Shown here one piece after another: positions 18,801 to 28,076 of a DNA stretch of 64,000 nt. The stretch spans positions 1 through 64,000 of the forward strand of contig JAIORD010000041.1 in assembly GCA_021108275.1 (NCBI GenBank). Reading direction: 5' to 3'. The DNA is from Methanococcoides sp. (GTDB lineage: Archaea > Halobacteriota > Methanosarcinia > Methanosarcinales > Methanosarcinaceae). The notes beneath the pieces were generated by a model. It had not been told where the DNA came from. It did not search any database and worked only from the letters and a program-made list of their open reading frames with translations. Within the stretch, counting starts at the first letter, position 1. Every line of letters starts with the position of its first letter. Position numbers and translations under genes: made by a program.

Positions 18801-21800
18801 TCTTTGGTTGAACAAAGAACAAAATGAAGGTGGTTTTGATACAGATGCAGTTGTCCATTTTGGAAGACACGGTTCAGAGGAATGGCTACAAGGTAAAGGA
18901 GTAGGACTATCTGTAAAAGAATGCTGGCCAGCCCTTCTTATACAGGACATGCCAGTAGTTTACCTATATGATGTTGGTGGGGTCGGCGAAGGTATTACCG
19001 CAAAGAGAAGAGGTAATGCAGTAATGGTGGACCATCTTACTGCACCGGTAATTAATTCCGGATTGTACGGAAACTTAACACAGCTTCACGATGCAATGCA
19101 TAATTATGAAGAAGCAGAAGGTTCTCTAAAGCAGGAATACAGAAGATCCATAATTAACTATTACGAGGATCTTGATCTTGAACATGAACTTGGAAATTCA
19201 TCAGATGATCTTTTTGCAATGGAAAATGAAACGTTCGAGAATTTCGTATTACATGGACCTGTTCATGATTATCTGCATGAGATAGCATCTTCATACATGC
19301 CTTACGGACTTCACATACTTGGCGAAGACATGAGTGAGCAAGGACTTACTGCAATGGTCAAGTCAATGCTCGGAAATGACTTTAAAAAGCATGTTAATGC
19401 AACCGGTCTCTGTGAAGATCCTGATATGTTGAGCCCTGCTCATTCCCCTAATGTTCTGGATGAACTCTTGACAGAGGTGTTGATCAATGGAACTGAACCA
19501 ATGGAAGTTGTTATCGATCAATTTAATATAGACTACACATTTGGACAGTATTACACTACTGTTCTTTCCAACACCTCAGGATCTTATGATGCTGAATTTG
19601 TGAAAGATGGAAAATATACAGTCTATGCGTTCAAAGAAGTTTCAGATGGATGGATCACAGGAAAAGATCATACGACTATCGTAAATGGAGAAACTGTTGA
19701 TAATATTAGTATCGCACTTTCAAAGAATATAAGTGGAAAATCTAATATTGAACTCGAATATGTTCTTAACATGCTTAATGATGTGCCAACAATTGGAATT
19801 GGGACTGGAGTGATAAGTGGACAAACCTGTTATCCGGGAATGGATGGTTCCCTTAAAGCCAGATCAAATTCAAAAGTTGTATTACAAAAGGATGGAAAAG
19901 CCATAGATATGTATGTAACTAGCACTGATGCAAACTATACTTTTTCAGATATACCTGATGGTGAATATGTGATATCATCTATCTATCAAAGTACGATCAG
20001 TGGAAGCTGGTATTTTGATGATAAGAATGTAGAGATATCAAATAATGGATCAGAGTATGTCAAACTAGAAATGGAAAAAGACAATGCTAATGCTCAAATG
20101 CTTAGATCATTACTTGGTGAAGTTTCTGGTACAACAATACTTAATGGAACATCGATCACAGAAGATGGATGTAGTGTTATAATTATAACACGCCTTAATG
20201 GTGCTCAATTAACTGTTGCTAACGATCTCTATGCTGCATTGGACTATTCTAATGCATTAAAGGAGTGTAAAGATGCTGAGATAAATGGTATGATAGATGC
20301 ACTTAATGGTAAATACATTCCACCGGCATTAGGTGACGATCCTACAAGAAGTCCTGATGAAGTATTACCTACAGGAAAGAACTTCTACGCATTCAACCCG
20401 AATATTGTCCCTACAAAAGAATCATGGGAAGTAGGAAAGCAACTTGTTGATGAATTCCTGGATGAATGGAAGGAAGCTCATGATGGACAATATCCTGAAA
20501 AGGTAGGATTTGTGCTTTGGTCTTCTGAATCCATGAGACATAAAGGAGTCATGGAAGCTGAGATCATGTACCTTTTGGGCGTGGAACCTGATTACAGTTC
20601 ATCCGGTAAGGTCGAGGGAGTAAAGCTCATTCCTGAAGATGAACTTGGAAGACCCAGGATCGATGTTCTGGTTACTATGACAGGTGTATACCGTGATAAC
20701 TGGAAGTGGCAGGTTCAGCTTATGGACAGAGCAGTAAGACTTGCAGCAGATGCTGAAAGCGGTGATCATCCAAATTACGTGAAAGACCATTCAGATACAA
20801 TATATGATGCTCTGATGGAGACTGGAAATTACGGTGAATCTGAAGCCAGAGGGCTTTCAATGTGCAGGTTGTTTGGACCGGATGATGGAAGTTGGGGTAT
20901 CGGTGGCCTGACCAATTCGGTTGATGCAAGTGGTACCTGGACAGAGGAGGAAAAACTTGCGAACCTATACATCAATTCTATGAGCTATGCATATGGTGAT
21001 AAGATATGGGCCTTCAAGGATACAGAGGTCTTCAAACAGGCACTTGCAGATACTGATGCTGTGTTGTTCAGCAGAAGTGGTAATTCCGGTCGTGGAAGTA
21101 GCAGTGTGGTATTTGACCATACCTACGAGTTCTTCGGAGGTTTTGGAATGGCAGTAAGGAATGTGTCCGGTGATACTCCGGATATGTTCATTGTGAACCT
21201 GAAAGATCCGGCTCAGGCTATGACGGAAACCCTCGGTGCTTTCCTTTCAAGGGACCTGCGTTCAACGTACTGGAATCCAACTTGGATCGAAGGTATGATG
21301 AATCATGGATATGTCGGAGCCAGTGAAATTGATCGGATGCTGGAAGATTTCTGGGGCCTTAATGTAATGCTGCCAGATGAAATAAATGATGATATGTGGA
21401 ACGAGTTCTATAATATTTACGAAAATGATAAGTATGAACTTGGAATGGATGAATGGTTCCAATCTGAGAACAGCTGGGCAAAGCAATCAATGGAAGCAAG
21501 AATGCTTGAAGCTATTCGCAAAGGATATTGGGATGCACCGGATGAAGTTCTGAAAACACTTGCTCAAAAGTATCAGGAGTCAGTTGTTGAAAATGGTGTT
21601 TCATGCTGTCATCACACCTGTGGAAATCCACTTTTGCATGAGTATGTTAGCGGACTTGCTTCCGTTACAGGATATACGGATGTTGTTGATGCTGCTACAA
21701 AAACGACTGCCCTTTCCGAAGTAACTGAAAAAAGATCAAAATCAGGAAGTGGAACGAAAACTGAAGCGAAGATTGTGGACACAAGCACCGGAAACCAGAC

Positions 21801-22023
21801 ACATTCAATGGATGGAGGTGTCGGTTCTGATATGGCAAATGATCCAACTGCAAAGCAATCAGAAGATGATAATTATGTTGAAGGTTACGAGATGGTAAAA
21901 GAGAAAAATATTGATACTGAATCGTCCTCAAGCGGATTCTCAGGAGCTGATATGCTGGGAACAGCCATTGTATTCCTTGCAGTGGGAATCATATTATATG
22001 GATTCCGCAGACGAGGGTTCTGA
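15823..22023 (+). CDS. Giant secreted, membrane-anchored CobN-like (chelatase-family) protein
   Basis: The 2066 residues begin with a signal peptide (residues 1-31, hydrophobic core L-L-L-L-I-F-L-C-A). Three to four 110-residue carboxypeptidase-regulatory-like repeats follow to about 360, then a PKD domain (about 369-450, with W-Y-W-D-F-G-D-G). CobN/ChlH-type chelatase sequence starts near 458, including the conserved H-F-G-R-H-G-S-E-E-W-L (1012-1022). At about 1235-1465 more beta-rich repeat modules interrupt it. Chelatase sequence resumes at N-G-K-Y-I-P-P-A and runs to about 1950; a helix at the C-terminus (G-T-A-I-V-F-L-A-V-G) precedes R-R-R-G-F. Family members insert cobalt or magnesium in the cytoplasm with AAA+ partners; this one should face outside and has none nearby. 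Tetrapyrrole binding or dechelation at the surface is a plausible inference. TATA-like gtttataca lies near 15781. Confidence 0.85.
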   Translation: MKNKDTICKKIKFILPALLLLIFLCAIPGAAASSYELVANTTSDENGDFIFEDVPNGDYSIASMNYLYSAMAKHDMWFCNTSNVNIEGSNIVIDPIINRLDTSVEVDQVLGMLQKKKISGVTLKKGRKTNTPINDTTLILISDTGELVANTTSDQNGSFYFTDIPNGNYNIATLNFLYSSMSEKNIWYTNTTSIELTSSDIIVDPIISSKDKTVNVDTVLGLLDRSEISGTTLKKGRKTNTLINDTTLVLVSDTGEFVANTTSDQNGSFYFTDIQNGNYNIASLNFLYSSMSGENVWYTNTSNINVSGSNISINPIISSRDKTVDVDAVLGFFDRSEISGITLQKGRRSNTPVNDTIVVLLKEKMGLPVPTANFSINNASGNCPLTVEFNDLSENATSWYWDFGDGSYSTDQNPIHVYDSVGSFSVKLTASNTQNSEVERKIDLVTSYLPVENKTKKMLFLVLGAEETYMTKQAVKDMGMEDQIDVYGSYRENRVEIFYSPFEENISMEQYNVVFVSWKGGMSFLGANLKPQIWGMINETKPGTFVYDQNFDLDELSNIEYINHTEHPYLEDYWMEQYDNNIIRLITYLSVVDLSSPFSDYAGTIRIEEPSITPTNGIVHPDAGYEIFNDLTSYLEWYSDNDGKHHVYNPENYTVGITFFEGHDGDLCDGVTEALINELESRGINVIPTFRPAVIYELDDAELYFKVDKEWKADAFIDVGMGVSSMSSFVWQNEALQEMGVPVINGIQYQGTIEEWENSVSGQDGRFQYQIPIMEIGGEIESIVIGGKEYDEDMEAWTFQPIDYQMKWMVDRTVGWIDLQHIKNKDKRVAIIYYNHGKQGAMVAANLDVAPSIPNMLTAMKGDGYDLDEKDINRSEFIELVLQQGRNVGVWAPGELNYMVENYDVELLPVETYLEWFEDIEPAARQSVIDTWGEAPGKGMVYENESGKYFVFPKIEVGNVLIAPQPPRGLTINDTMLYHDQSVPPSHNYIAFYLWLNKEQNEGGFDTDAVVHFGRHGSEEWLQGKGVGLSVKECWPALLIQDMPVVYLYDVGGVGEGITAKRRGNAVMVDHLTAPVINSGLYGNLTQLHDAMHNYEEAEGSLKQEYRRSIINYYEDLDLEHELGNSSDDLFAMENETFENFVLHGPVHDYLHEIASSYMPYGLHILGEDMSEQGLTAMVKSMLGNDFKKHVNATGLCEDPDMLSPAHSPNVLDELLTEVLINGTEPMEVVIDQFNIDYTFGQYYTTVLSNTSGSYDAEFVKDGKYTVYAFKEVSDGWITGKDHTTIVNGETVDNISIALSKNISGKSNIELEYVLNMLNDVPTIGIGTGVISGQTCYPGMDGSLKARSNSKVVLQKDGKAIDMYVTSTDANYTFSDIPDGEYVISSIYQSTISGSWYFDDKNVEISNNGSEYVKLEMEKDNANAQMLRSLLGEVSGTTILNGTSITEDGCSVIIITRLNGAQLTVANDLYAALDYSNALKECKDAEINGMIDALNGKYIPPALGDDPTRSPDEVLPTGKNFYAFNPNIVPTKESWEVGKQLVDEFLDEWKEAHDGQYPEKVGFVLWSSESMRHKGVMEAEIMYLLGVEPDYSSSGKVEGVKLIPEDELGRPRIDVLVTMTGVYRDNWKWQVQLMDRAVRLAADAESGDHPNYVKDHSDTIYDALMETGNYGESEARGLSMCRLFGPDDGSWGIGGLTNSVDASGTWTEEEKLANLYINSMSYAYGDKIWAFKDTEVFKQALADTDAVLFSRSGNSGRGSSSVVFDHTYEFFGGFGMAVRNVSGDTPDMFIVNLKDPAQAMTETLGAFLSRDLRSTYWNPTWIEGMMNHGYVGASEIDRMLEDFWGLNVMLPDEINDDMWNEFYNIYENDKYELGMDEWFQSENSWAKQSMEARMLEAIRKGYWDAPDEVLKTLAQKYQESVVENGVSCCHHTCGNPLLHEYVSGLASVTGYTDVVDAATKTTALSEVTEKRSKSGSGTKTEAKIVDTSTGNQTHSMDGGVGSDMANDPTAKQSEDDNYVEGYEMVKEKNIDTESSSSGFSGADMLGTAIVFLAVGIILYGFRRRGF
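15922..16920 (+). repeat. Coding repeat, 330-bp (110-residue) period
   Basis: The motif ending in K-G-R-(K/R)-(T/S)-N-T starts at 16181, 16511 and 16841, exactly 330 bp apart. Each unit also carries V-A-N-T-T-S-D and N-G-x-Y-x-I-A. The first unit is incomplete because it follows the signal peptide directly. The close similarity of units 2 and 3 suggests recent internal duplication. Confidence 0.85.
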
Positions 22024-22037
22024 AAATAAGACCAACA

Positions 22038-22072
22038 TGGCATCCCTAAATGGATGCCAAATTCTTTTTTTA
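22038..22072 (+). terminator. Terminator of the CobN-like gene
   Basis: A perfect 8-bp stem tggcatcc (22038-22045) / ggatgcca (22052-22059) with a 6-nt loop is followed by a T run to 22071. It sits 14 bp after the stop codon and abuts the stop of the convergent hydrolase gene. Confidence 0.85.
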
Positions 22073-23014
22073 TTCGAATATCAGTTCAAGTCCTTCTTCA
22101 AGATATGGATGCATCAGACCAGTATAGCCGTGAGTCGTGCTATCAATGGCTGCAAATGACTTTGGGTCTTCTGCTTTTTCAAATGTGATCTGTGCAGAAT
22201 CATAGGGAATCACACTGTCATTGATCGAATGCAGCATCACAAAAGGACGGGGCGATACCTCCACAAGATAATTGTCAGGGTCTATGGACCTGAAGAATTT
22301 GTAAGCTAATTTGTCTGTGATCTGAGCAGGATCGATTGCAGAAGAATCGTATCCACAGGTGCTTATAACAACAACTCCGGAAAGGGAATCATCAAGTGCT
22401 GTTGTGATAATGGCAGGTCTGCCTCCATTGCTTGAACCCAGCATTGCCACCTTTGATGCATCTATCTCCGGCTGGACACCCAGTACATCAGAAGCTTTCA
22501 GGGCATCATAGATCATTAGATACTGAACCGGTTCAACTCCTGTTTTGAACATTTCAACATCCGACTCAAGGTCAATTGCCCCAAGATCCCTCTGGTCAAT
22601 GATGATCGAAGCATAGCCCATGTCAGCGAGTATTACCGAAAGACCATATTCGTTCTCTTTTGTGACACCAGCGCCCGGCAGGACCACTATAGCCGGAATC
22701 TGAGAATCGGTTGTCGTTCTTGGAATTGTCAAAAGTGAAGGAACGGTTCTGCTCCTGCTCGTATATTCGATTGTACTGACAGTGTAGTTCGAATTAGAGT
22801 CATCGACATCAATAACTGAATATTGGATATCATCACGTTCTGGATACGAAAGCAAGCCATCTTCAGTAACTGACCACTTATCGTCCTGGTTAAACAGTAT
22901 CCCGAAAAGACCTGAGAGGATTAAAAGGATACCAATGACCAGAACGAGGTTATTGCTCTTCAGGAGCCTTTTCATTTTTAAAGCGTCCTTATTCTTCGAT
23001 CTGTTCTTAGCCAT
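22070..23014 (-). CDS. Alpha/beta hydrolase, membrane-anchored
   Basis: The 314-residue protein has a basic N-terminus, one transmembrane helix (residues about 24-44, L-V-L-V-I-G-I-L-L-I-L) and an extracytoplasmic alpha/beta-hydrolase domain. The oxyanion/G-A-G-V loop precedes the nucleophile elbow G-S-S-N-G-G (Ser near residue 198). Late aspartate (N-D-S-V-I-P) and histidine (T-T-H-G-Y) positions complete a likely triad. The dienelactone-hydrolase/acyl-esterase type is probable; the substrate is unknown. It is convergent with the CobN-like gene and lies downstream of the cdh operon, but the hairpin at 23037-23070 separates it. Confidence 0.8.
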   Translation of the reverse strand: MAKNRSKNKDALKMKRLLKSNNLVLVIGILLILSGLFGILFNQDDKWSVTEDGLLSYPERDDIQYSVIDVDDSNSNYTVSTIEYTSRSRTVPSLLTIPRTTTDSQIPAIVVLPGAGVTKENEYGLSVILADMGYASIIIDQRDLGAIDLESDVEMFKTGVEPVQYLMIYDALKASDVLGVQPEIDASKVAMLGSSNGGRPAIITTALDDSLSGVVVISTCGYDSSAIDPAQITDKLAYKFFRSIDPDNYLVEVSPRPFVMLHSINDSVIPYDSAQITFEKAEDPKSFAAIDSTTHGYTGLMHPYLEEGLELIFE

Positions 23015-23036
23015 AGCTAGGGGAACAATGGTGAAA

Positions 23037-23070
23037 TAAAAAAAGATTTCCGTGTCACGGATGACACGGA
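23037..23070 (-). terminator. Terminator of the cdh operon
   Basis: On the minus strand a 9-bp stem tccgtgtca/tgacacgga with a 4-nt loop (23049-23070) is followed by a T run (23037-23047). It starts 15 bp after the cdhE stop codon. Confidence 0.8.
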
Positions 23071-23084
23071 GGATATAGATCTAA

Positions 23085-24491
23085 TTATTTCTGTGGTGGC
23101 CAGTTCTGTTCCATCCAGCCAGGCAACCTGCCTGAATCTGCCGGACCGATCATTACTCCTGCACCGGTCTCGTCTTCCACATCGCCCTGCAGACGTGCTG
23201 CAAGTCCTGGAAGCACAATGACCTTGTGAGTAAGCTTGCCCATGTCAAAGCCTGCATCATCAAGTCCTTTCTTGATCTTTGCGGCTGTGAGCTGTCCTCC
23301 TGCCACAGCAGCCTCTACACCGATACCATCAGTGTCGATAGCTGTGAGGTAACAGTCCACACCATTAGATGAAAGGTCACTCTCAACTGTGTAATATGTG
23401 AGTGCGAAGTTGGTGGTCACAAGCAATGGTGAATCTGCTGTTGGTGAACCTATCTCATAGACTGCAGGATCGACCGTAACAGGCTTCCTTGGGTCAGTGT
23501 ACATAGTATCACGTATATGCAACTGTGGCATCAGTGCGTAAGGCTCGATGCTGTGCATTATCATGATATCACCGTACTTGACAGTGAATATAGAAGCTAC
23601 AACGGTTTCCCAGTATGATGCGCTTACCTCGTCATCATGTGCCATCCAAGCTGTGAACGGAACTGCCATGATCGGGAATGCGATATCACGGTCACCATTG
23701 ATGCCTGCTCTTCTGATCTTCAGGAAATTGTTGAGGGTCGTCTTAAGGCCTTTTCCTGTCGGGAATGTTCCCGGATCGAGTACAACATCTTCAATGCCAT
23801 TATCTGCGAAGGTCTTTGCCATTGACTTGAGAAGATCAAGGTCATTTGGTGCAAAGACAGTTACAGGGACATTGAACTCCTGTGCCAGAGCTGCGACTTC
23901 CTGCCAGTTATCCTTGTTCGCTGCATAAAGGAGTGGTCTCTTTTCAGCTGCGACCTCAAGTCCTGCCCTCAGTACAGCAGGTTCGAAAGAGCAGAGTACC
24001 ATTGGGAAGTCAGTGGTCTCCATTACCTTCTTTACGGTCGCTGCGAACTTTTCAGGGTCATTTGATACACTGCGGACAGCAATCATGTCAAGGGTGAGGT
24101 AATCACCGACATAAAACTTCTTGAAGTCCTGTATCTTGTTCACTCTCTCGACAAGGTCAGCCTCTTCCATGGTGTCCCAGACATCATAGGCAAGAGCTGT
24201 CTTGTTGAAGAAAGTAAGCTTATGACGGTGCAATACATCGTCTCCTCCGATACTGATAGCGTTATCTCCGACACCGATGACAACTTCCCTTATCTCAGGA
24301 GCAAGGAGAGTTACAAGTTCATCATATTTCTTCTTGTATTTTTTTTCCTCAATAAGAGGGATACAATCAGTTGCCTGTAGTGATCTGTCGATAAGGTGGG
24401 AAGCAAATGCCATACAGGATGTTTCACCACATTCACCACAGTTAGTTCCAGGAAGGAACTTGTATGCTTCGAGGGGGCTGTTTATTTTCAT
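23085..24491 (-). CDS. cdhE: Acetyl-CoA decarbonylase/synthase gamma subunit (corrinoid Fe-S protein, large)
   Basis: The 468-residue subunit carries the corrinoid and the [4Fe-4S] cluster that pass a methyl group between tetrahydrosarcinapterin and the acetyl-CoA synthase A-cluster. The N-terminus shows the cluster ligands G-T-N-C-G-E-C-G-E-T-S-C (cysteines near 18-26), followed by a TIM-barrel and a C-terminal corrinoid-binding part (P-G-L-A-A-R-L-Q-G). It is the last gene of the cdh operon, with 3 bp between it and cdhD. The length is typical of Methanosarcina CdhE. Confidence 0.95.
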   Translation of the reverse strand: MKINSPLEAYKFLPGTNCGECGETSCMAFASHLIDRSLQATDCIPLIEEKKYKKKYDELVTLLAPEIREVVIGVGDNAISIGGDDVLHRHKLTFFNKTALAYDVWDTMEEADLVERVNKIQDFKKFYVGDYLTLDMIAVRSVSNDPEKFAATVKKVMETTDFPMVLCSFEPAVLRAGLEVAAEKRPLLYAANKDNWQEVAALAQEFNVPVTVFAPNDLDLLKSMAKTFADNGIEDVVLDPGTFPTGKGLKTTLNNFLKIRRAGINGDRDIAFPIMAVPFTAWMAHDDEVSASYWETVVASIFTVKYGDIMIMHSIEPYALMPQLHIRDTMYTDPRKPVTVDPAVYEIGSPTADSPLLVTTNFALTYYTVESDLSSNGVDCYLTAIDTDGIGVEAAVAGGQLTAAKIKKGLDDAGFDMGKLTHKVIVLPGLAARLQGDVEDETGAGVMIGPADSGRLPGWMEQNWPPQK

Positions 24492-24494
24492 TTA

Positions 24495-25814
24495 TCACAC
24501 CTCCGCTCCGATCCACTTAGTGATATCGATCTCTTCAGCCTCAATTGAGCCATAGAGTGTTTGTGTTATTTCCTTGAGCACCTGAACTGATGTTGGGTGC
24601 ATCATCATGAACATATCGTTACCTGCAAGTGAGAGGGTCAGACCTGTGACTATCTCCCAGATAGGACCTCTGTACTCACGTGGACCCCAGTCGGAATCCT
24701 GTTTAAGTGGAGATTCCTTCATCCATGACTCACGTGCACCCCATGCATTGGTCGTACCGGAGGACATTGGGAATGTAAGTTCATCATCGCCCATAAGACC
24801 TGCAAGTCGAATACGTTCCATATTAGTGTATGCGTAATCAAGACCATAACCAAGCGCTGCTGTGGTCGGGTCCATGACAATGCTATCCCTTGGGACATTA
24901 CACTGTTTCATGAGCTTTCTGTTAAGTTCCTTTTGTGCATTGATCTCAAGCTGAGTCCATGAAAGTACTGCATGACCGTGGTCAGTAGCAGCTTTTGCAA
25001 CTCTTTCATAATCAAGGTTCAGACTTGCAGATGCTAAGAGAACACGTTCTCCTTCTGCAACTTCGGCCGCCTTTTCGAGAACTTCAGGATCTTTCTTTGG
25101 ATTACCTGAACCACCAATTACAATAGGTACTTTTACTGCCTGAAGAACATCCTCTACGACCTTTGCAGCTTCCCTTGCTGGAGTATCGTCAATAAGAGGA
25201 TCAGTTGAGATCAGGTGTATAGTTACCATATCTGCATTGAAGTCCTTTACAACCTTCTTTGCCCAGTCAGCTGGATCATTGATGACATCACCATAGTTCT
25301 CTTTGACGGATTTTGCCATACTTATTGGCATGTCAAAAACATCCATTGTAACATAATTACGGTGTGGCATTTCTGCATCAAAGTAATATGGGAGTGCATT
25401 TTCTCCACCGAGAGTGACAGTGTTCTTACGGGAACCACCATCTGCTGATGTTGCACCAAGGGTAACTTCCTGAATAGGTGTTGCCCACTCGCTCATCTTT
25501 GAGACATCGAACTTTGCAGGAAGGAGTTCTGGTATCCTAGATGCACCTGCAACAGGTGCCTGCTGTGGAACTCCGCCCATTGATGCTGCGAAAAGTTGGT
25601 CAACGGGGTATCCTAACATTCGTGCAATATTAGCAACATGCATTGATATCTGAGCAGCTTCGTGCCCAAGTGCGTAGGCCATTGCAGGATTTAATCCGCC
25701 GCCTCCGGAAATATCGAGCTCGATGTCACCTTCAATTGTCACTCCTTCGAGTGACTGGACATCGAGGTCTTTAAGAATATCAGTAAGACCTGATAATTTC
25801 ATCTTGTTTGACAT
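24495..25814 (-). CDS. cdhD: Acetyl-CoA decarbonylase/synthase delta subunit (corrinoid protein, small)
   Basis: The 439-residue TIM-barrel partner of CdhE binds and presents the corrinoid. Recognisable family features are the [15 protein letters not shown] near the N-terminus and the [13 protein letters not shown] segment (near residue 318). A proline/alanine-containing linker around residues 85-100 joins the N-terminal helical part to the barrel. It lies between the CooC-like ATPase gene and cdhE in the standard order. Confidence 0.95.
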   Translation of the reverse strand: MSNKMKLSGLTDILKDLDVQSLEGVTIEGDIELDISGGGGLNPAMAYALGHEAAQISMHVANIARMLGYPVDQLFAASMGGVPQQAPVAGASRIPELLPAKFDVSKMSEWATPIQEVTLGATSADGGSRKNTVTLGGENALPYYFDAEMPHRNYVTMDVFDMPISMAKSVKENYGDVINDPADWAKKVVKDFNADMVTIHLISTDPLIDDTPAREAAKVVEDVLQAVKVPIVIGGSGNPKKDPEVLEKAAEVAEGERVLLASASLNLDYERVAKAATDHGHAVLSWTQLEINAQKELNRKLMKQCNVPRDSIVMDPTTAALGYGLDYAYTNMERIRLAGLMGDDELTFPMSSGTTNAWGARESWMKESPLKQDSDWGPREYRGPIWEIVTGLTLSLAGNDMFMMMHPTSVQVLKEITQTLYGSIEAEEIDITKWIGAEV

Positions 25815-25853
25815 ATGAATTCACCATTTTACTTTGTGAAATAATGACAGTAA

Positions 25854-26606
25854 TTACAGACCGAGTTTCTTTGCTATTTTGTCAACTTCCTGAACAGCTA
25901 CAGAATCATCAGGAAGGTCGAAAAGAGGAATCCCTTTAAGGTCCCTTTCCGCAATAACGCTGTCAACAGGAACCGTTCCAATAAGTTCAAGGTTCAGTTC
26001 ATCTGCTGTTCTTTCGATCTCAGTCCTATTTGTATCTGTGACCTTGTTCGCAACAACAACTATGTTCTTGACATTGGTATCGAGTTCTTCAGTAAGGTCC
26101 CTTATACGTTCTGCTGTGCGCAATCCGCGTCTTGAACCGTCTGTAACTACAATAAGGTCATCGACGTCACGGATCATCTTACGGCTAAAGTGCTCAAGTC
26201 CGGCTTCAGTGTCAATGATGACTACATCGTAGTTCTTGACAAACCTATCCAGGATCCCACGAAGCAGATTGTTCACATAGCAGTAGCAACCGGATCCTTC
26301 CGGACGACCCATTACAATAAGGTCGTACTTTGGCATCTCTTCCAGAATTTCATATATCTTGGATTCTAAAATGGATTCCTTGTTGATGTCAGGAGGGAGA
26401 TTGTCCCTCTCGTCCTGCATGAACTGTTTCATGTCACCGACAGTCTTCGCTACCTCGCATCCAAGCGTCTCCGGCAGATTTGTATCCGGGTCGGCATCAA
26501 TGGCAAGGACGACCTTGTTAGTTTTTGTAAGATGGCGGATGAGAAGAGTGGTTATAGCAGTCTTCCCGGTTCCACCCTTACCTGTTATTGCGATAACTTT
26601 TGTCAC
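25854..26606 (-). CDS. cooC: CooC/AcsF-type nickel-insertion ATPase
   Basis: The 250-residue MinD-like P-loop ATPase has the deviant Walker A motif GKGGTGKTA near residue 10. It has the Walker A' D-A-D-P-D-T-N and the C-Y-C-Y-V-N-N motif (cysteines near 107-109), which corresponds to the CxC metal-binding site of CooC dimers. These proteins load nickel into carbon monoxide dehydrogenase or acetyl-CoA synthase. Its place between cdhC and cdhD fits maturation of the A- or C-cluster. The start lies 12 bp from the cdhC stop. Confidence 0.9.
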   Translation of the reverse strand: MTKVIAITGKGGTGKTAITTLLIRHLTKTNKVVLAIDADPDTNLPETLGCEVAKTVGDMKQFMQDERDNLPPDINKESILESKIYEILEEMPKYDLIVMGRPEGSGCYCYVNNLLRGILDRFVKNYDVVIIDTEAGLEHFSRKMIRDVDDLIVVTDGSRRGLRTAERIRDLTEELDTNVKNIVVVANKVTDTNRTEIERTADELNLELIGTVPVDSVIAERDLKGIPLFDLPDDSVAVQEVDKIAKKLGL

Positions 26607-26618
26607 AGAAAACCTCGC

Positions 26619-28028
26619 TTACTCCTTTTTCTGGATGATCACTTTCTCAATGCTTACTTTTGCATTCTTGAGAATGATCTTAATGCCACCAGTATCGGAT
26701 GAAGCTGGCATCATCATTGGCATACCCTGCATTGGCATTCCCTGCATCATTGGAGGTGCCGCAAACGCTGGTGTCTCCTGGACTTCCTCTTCAGCTTCAG
26801 GCTCTTCCTCAGCTTCCACTTCCCATCTCTGAACAATAGGATGGTCCTTCTCGGTAAGGAAGTTCTTGAGAGAATCAAGGTCTGCAGCATCTTCTTCGGT
26901 TGCAACCTTTTCTGCGATATCAGCTGGAATATCAGCCAATACCCGGTCTTTCAGATGCTTTGGCATCCATACGACACGGTCCCAGCCACCATCGGACTGG
27001 ATGAACTTTGGAGATCTGAAATAATTGATACCAATACCAAGGAAACCAACTACCTGCTTTCCGCCACCAGTCTGACCTGCCATTGTAGAGAATGGAAGAC
27101 CGTTCGGTGCAACGCCTGCATAATCCCTGTCAACCCATCCAATACCATCGACTTCCGGTATGTAGAAACCTACTACCTCGAAACAGCCACATGATGTGTG
27201 TGGGTAATCAAAGAAAGAGTGAAGATTGATGCGATCATATTCACCGCTTGAAAGTGATTTTGCAAGATCGTTAACACCGGAATACTCACCAGCTACTGTA
27301 TCGATCGTATCACCTTTAGGAATAGCGAACTGTGGGCCTTCAGGATCTACCTTTGCAGCTGCACGACCATCGAACCAGTTGATAGCACCACAGAGTGATA
27401 TCCTGTCGGGGGTTATTACACAAACGTTAGAAGGAGCAAATGACTGACAGAGGGTACATCCGTAGAAGGTGTCAACATCCTCGTCATGGAGGTCACGTGT
27501 CCTGTCATCCCTTGACTTGTAGATGGCCTTTACATTGTCCATCTCTTTCTCGATCTCAGCGAGATCTGTTATGTAGACAGCTTCGACCTTCTCTATGAAT
27601 GGAAGCTCGTTCTTGAACAGCATCATAACGGCCTGGGCGATTGGCTCAAAGGAAGTAAGACCTTTTGCCACAGCATCCTTGCTTACACGGATCCATACAT
27701 CATAGCGCTGGTTCAAATGCATTAAACCCTGGATGTAGTTCTGGAAATCGTGGTTCCTACGTTCTACAATTGACTCAAGATCCTCTTCCACAAGTTCTCC
27801 TGCGATCTTGTAGATCATTGCGAATGGATGTCTTGAACCTTCTTCCATTTCAGAAAGATCGGGACCGATAAGTGTGAACTTACCGTCCTCGATCTCGTCC
27901 ATTGGAGTAGCTCTTACAAGCTCATAACCTTTAGATTTCGGTCCTGAGAGCTCAACGTGCATGCCGTCTTTCCTAATCCTCTCCCCTTCGAACATCGGTG
28001 AGATCTCGAAAGGATATTCGTCTGCCAT
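26619..28028 (-). CDS. cdhC: Acetyl-CoA synthase, beta subunit (A-cluster)
   Basis: The 469-residue subunit condenses the methyl group, CO and CoA at the nickel-iron A-cluster. The ligand region reads F-Y-G-C-T-L-C-Q-S-F-A-P and S-L-C-G-A-I-N-W (cysteines near 190-230). A further cluster region, T-S-C-G-C-F-E, is near 278. After residue 400 there is a low-complexity acidic linker (E-A-E-E-E-P-E), then methionine/proline repeats (M-Q-G-M-P-M), and finally a short beta-rich tail of the type that anchors CdhC in archaeal complexes. It is the third gene of the operon. Confidence 0.95.
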   Translation of the reverse strand: MADEYPFEISPMFEGERIRKDGMHVELSGPKSKGYELVRATPMDEIEDGKFTLIGPDLSEMEEGSRHPFAMIYKIAGELVEEDLESIVERRNHDFQNYIQGLMHLNQRYDVWIRVSKDAVAKGLTSFEPIAQAVMMLFKNELPFIEKVEAVYITDLAEIEKEMDNVKAIYKSRDDRTRDLHDEDVDTFYGCTLCQSFAPSNVCVITPDRISLCGAINWFDGRAAAKVDPEGPQFAIPKGDTIDTVAGEYSGVNDLAKSLSSGEYDRINLHSFFDYPHTSCGCFEVVGFYIPEVDGIGWVDRDYAGVAPNGLPFSTMAGQTGGGKQVVGFLGIGINYFRSPKFIQSDGGWDRVVWMPKHLKDRVLADIPADIAEKVATEEDAADLDSLKNFLTEKDHPIVQRWEVEAEEEPEAEEEVQETPAFAAPPMMQGMPMQGMPMMMPASSDTGGIKIILKNAKVSIEKVIIQKKE

Positions 28029-28076
28029 ATTTTGTCCTCCGTAATATAATCTAAGTATTCGTGATAATGTATCAAA

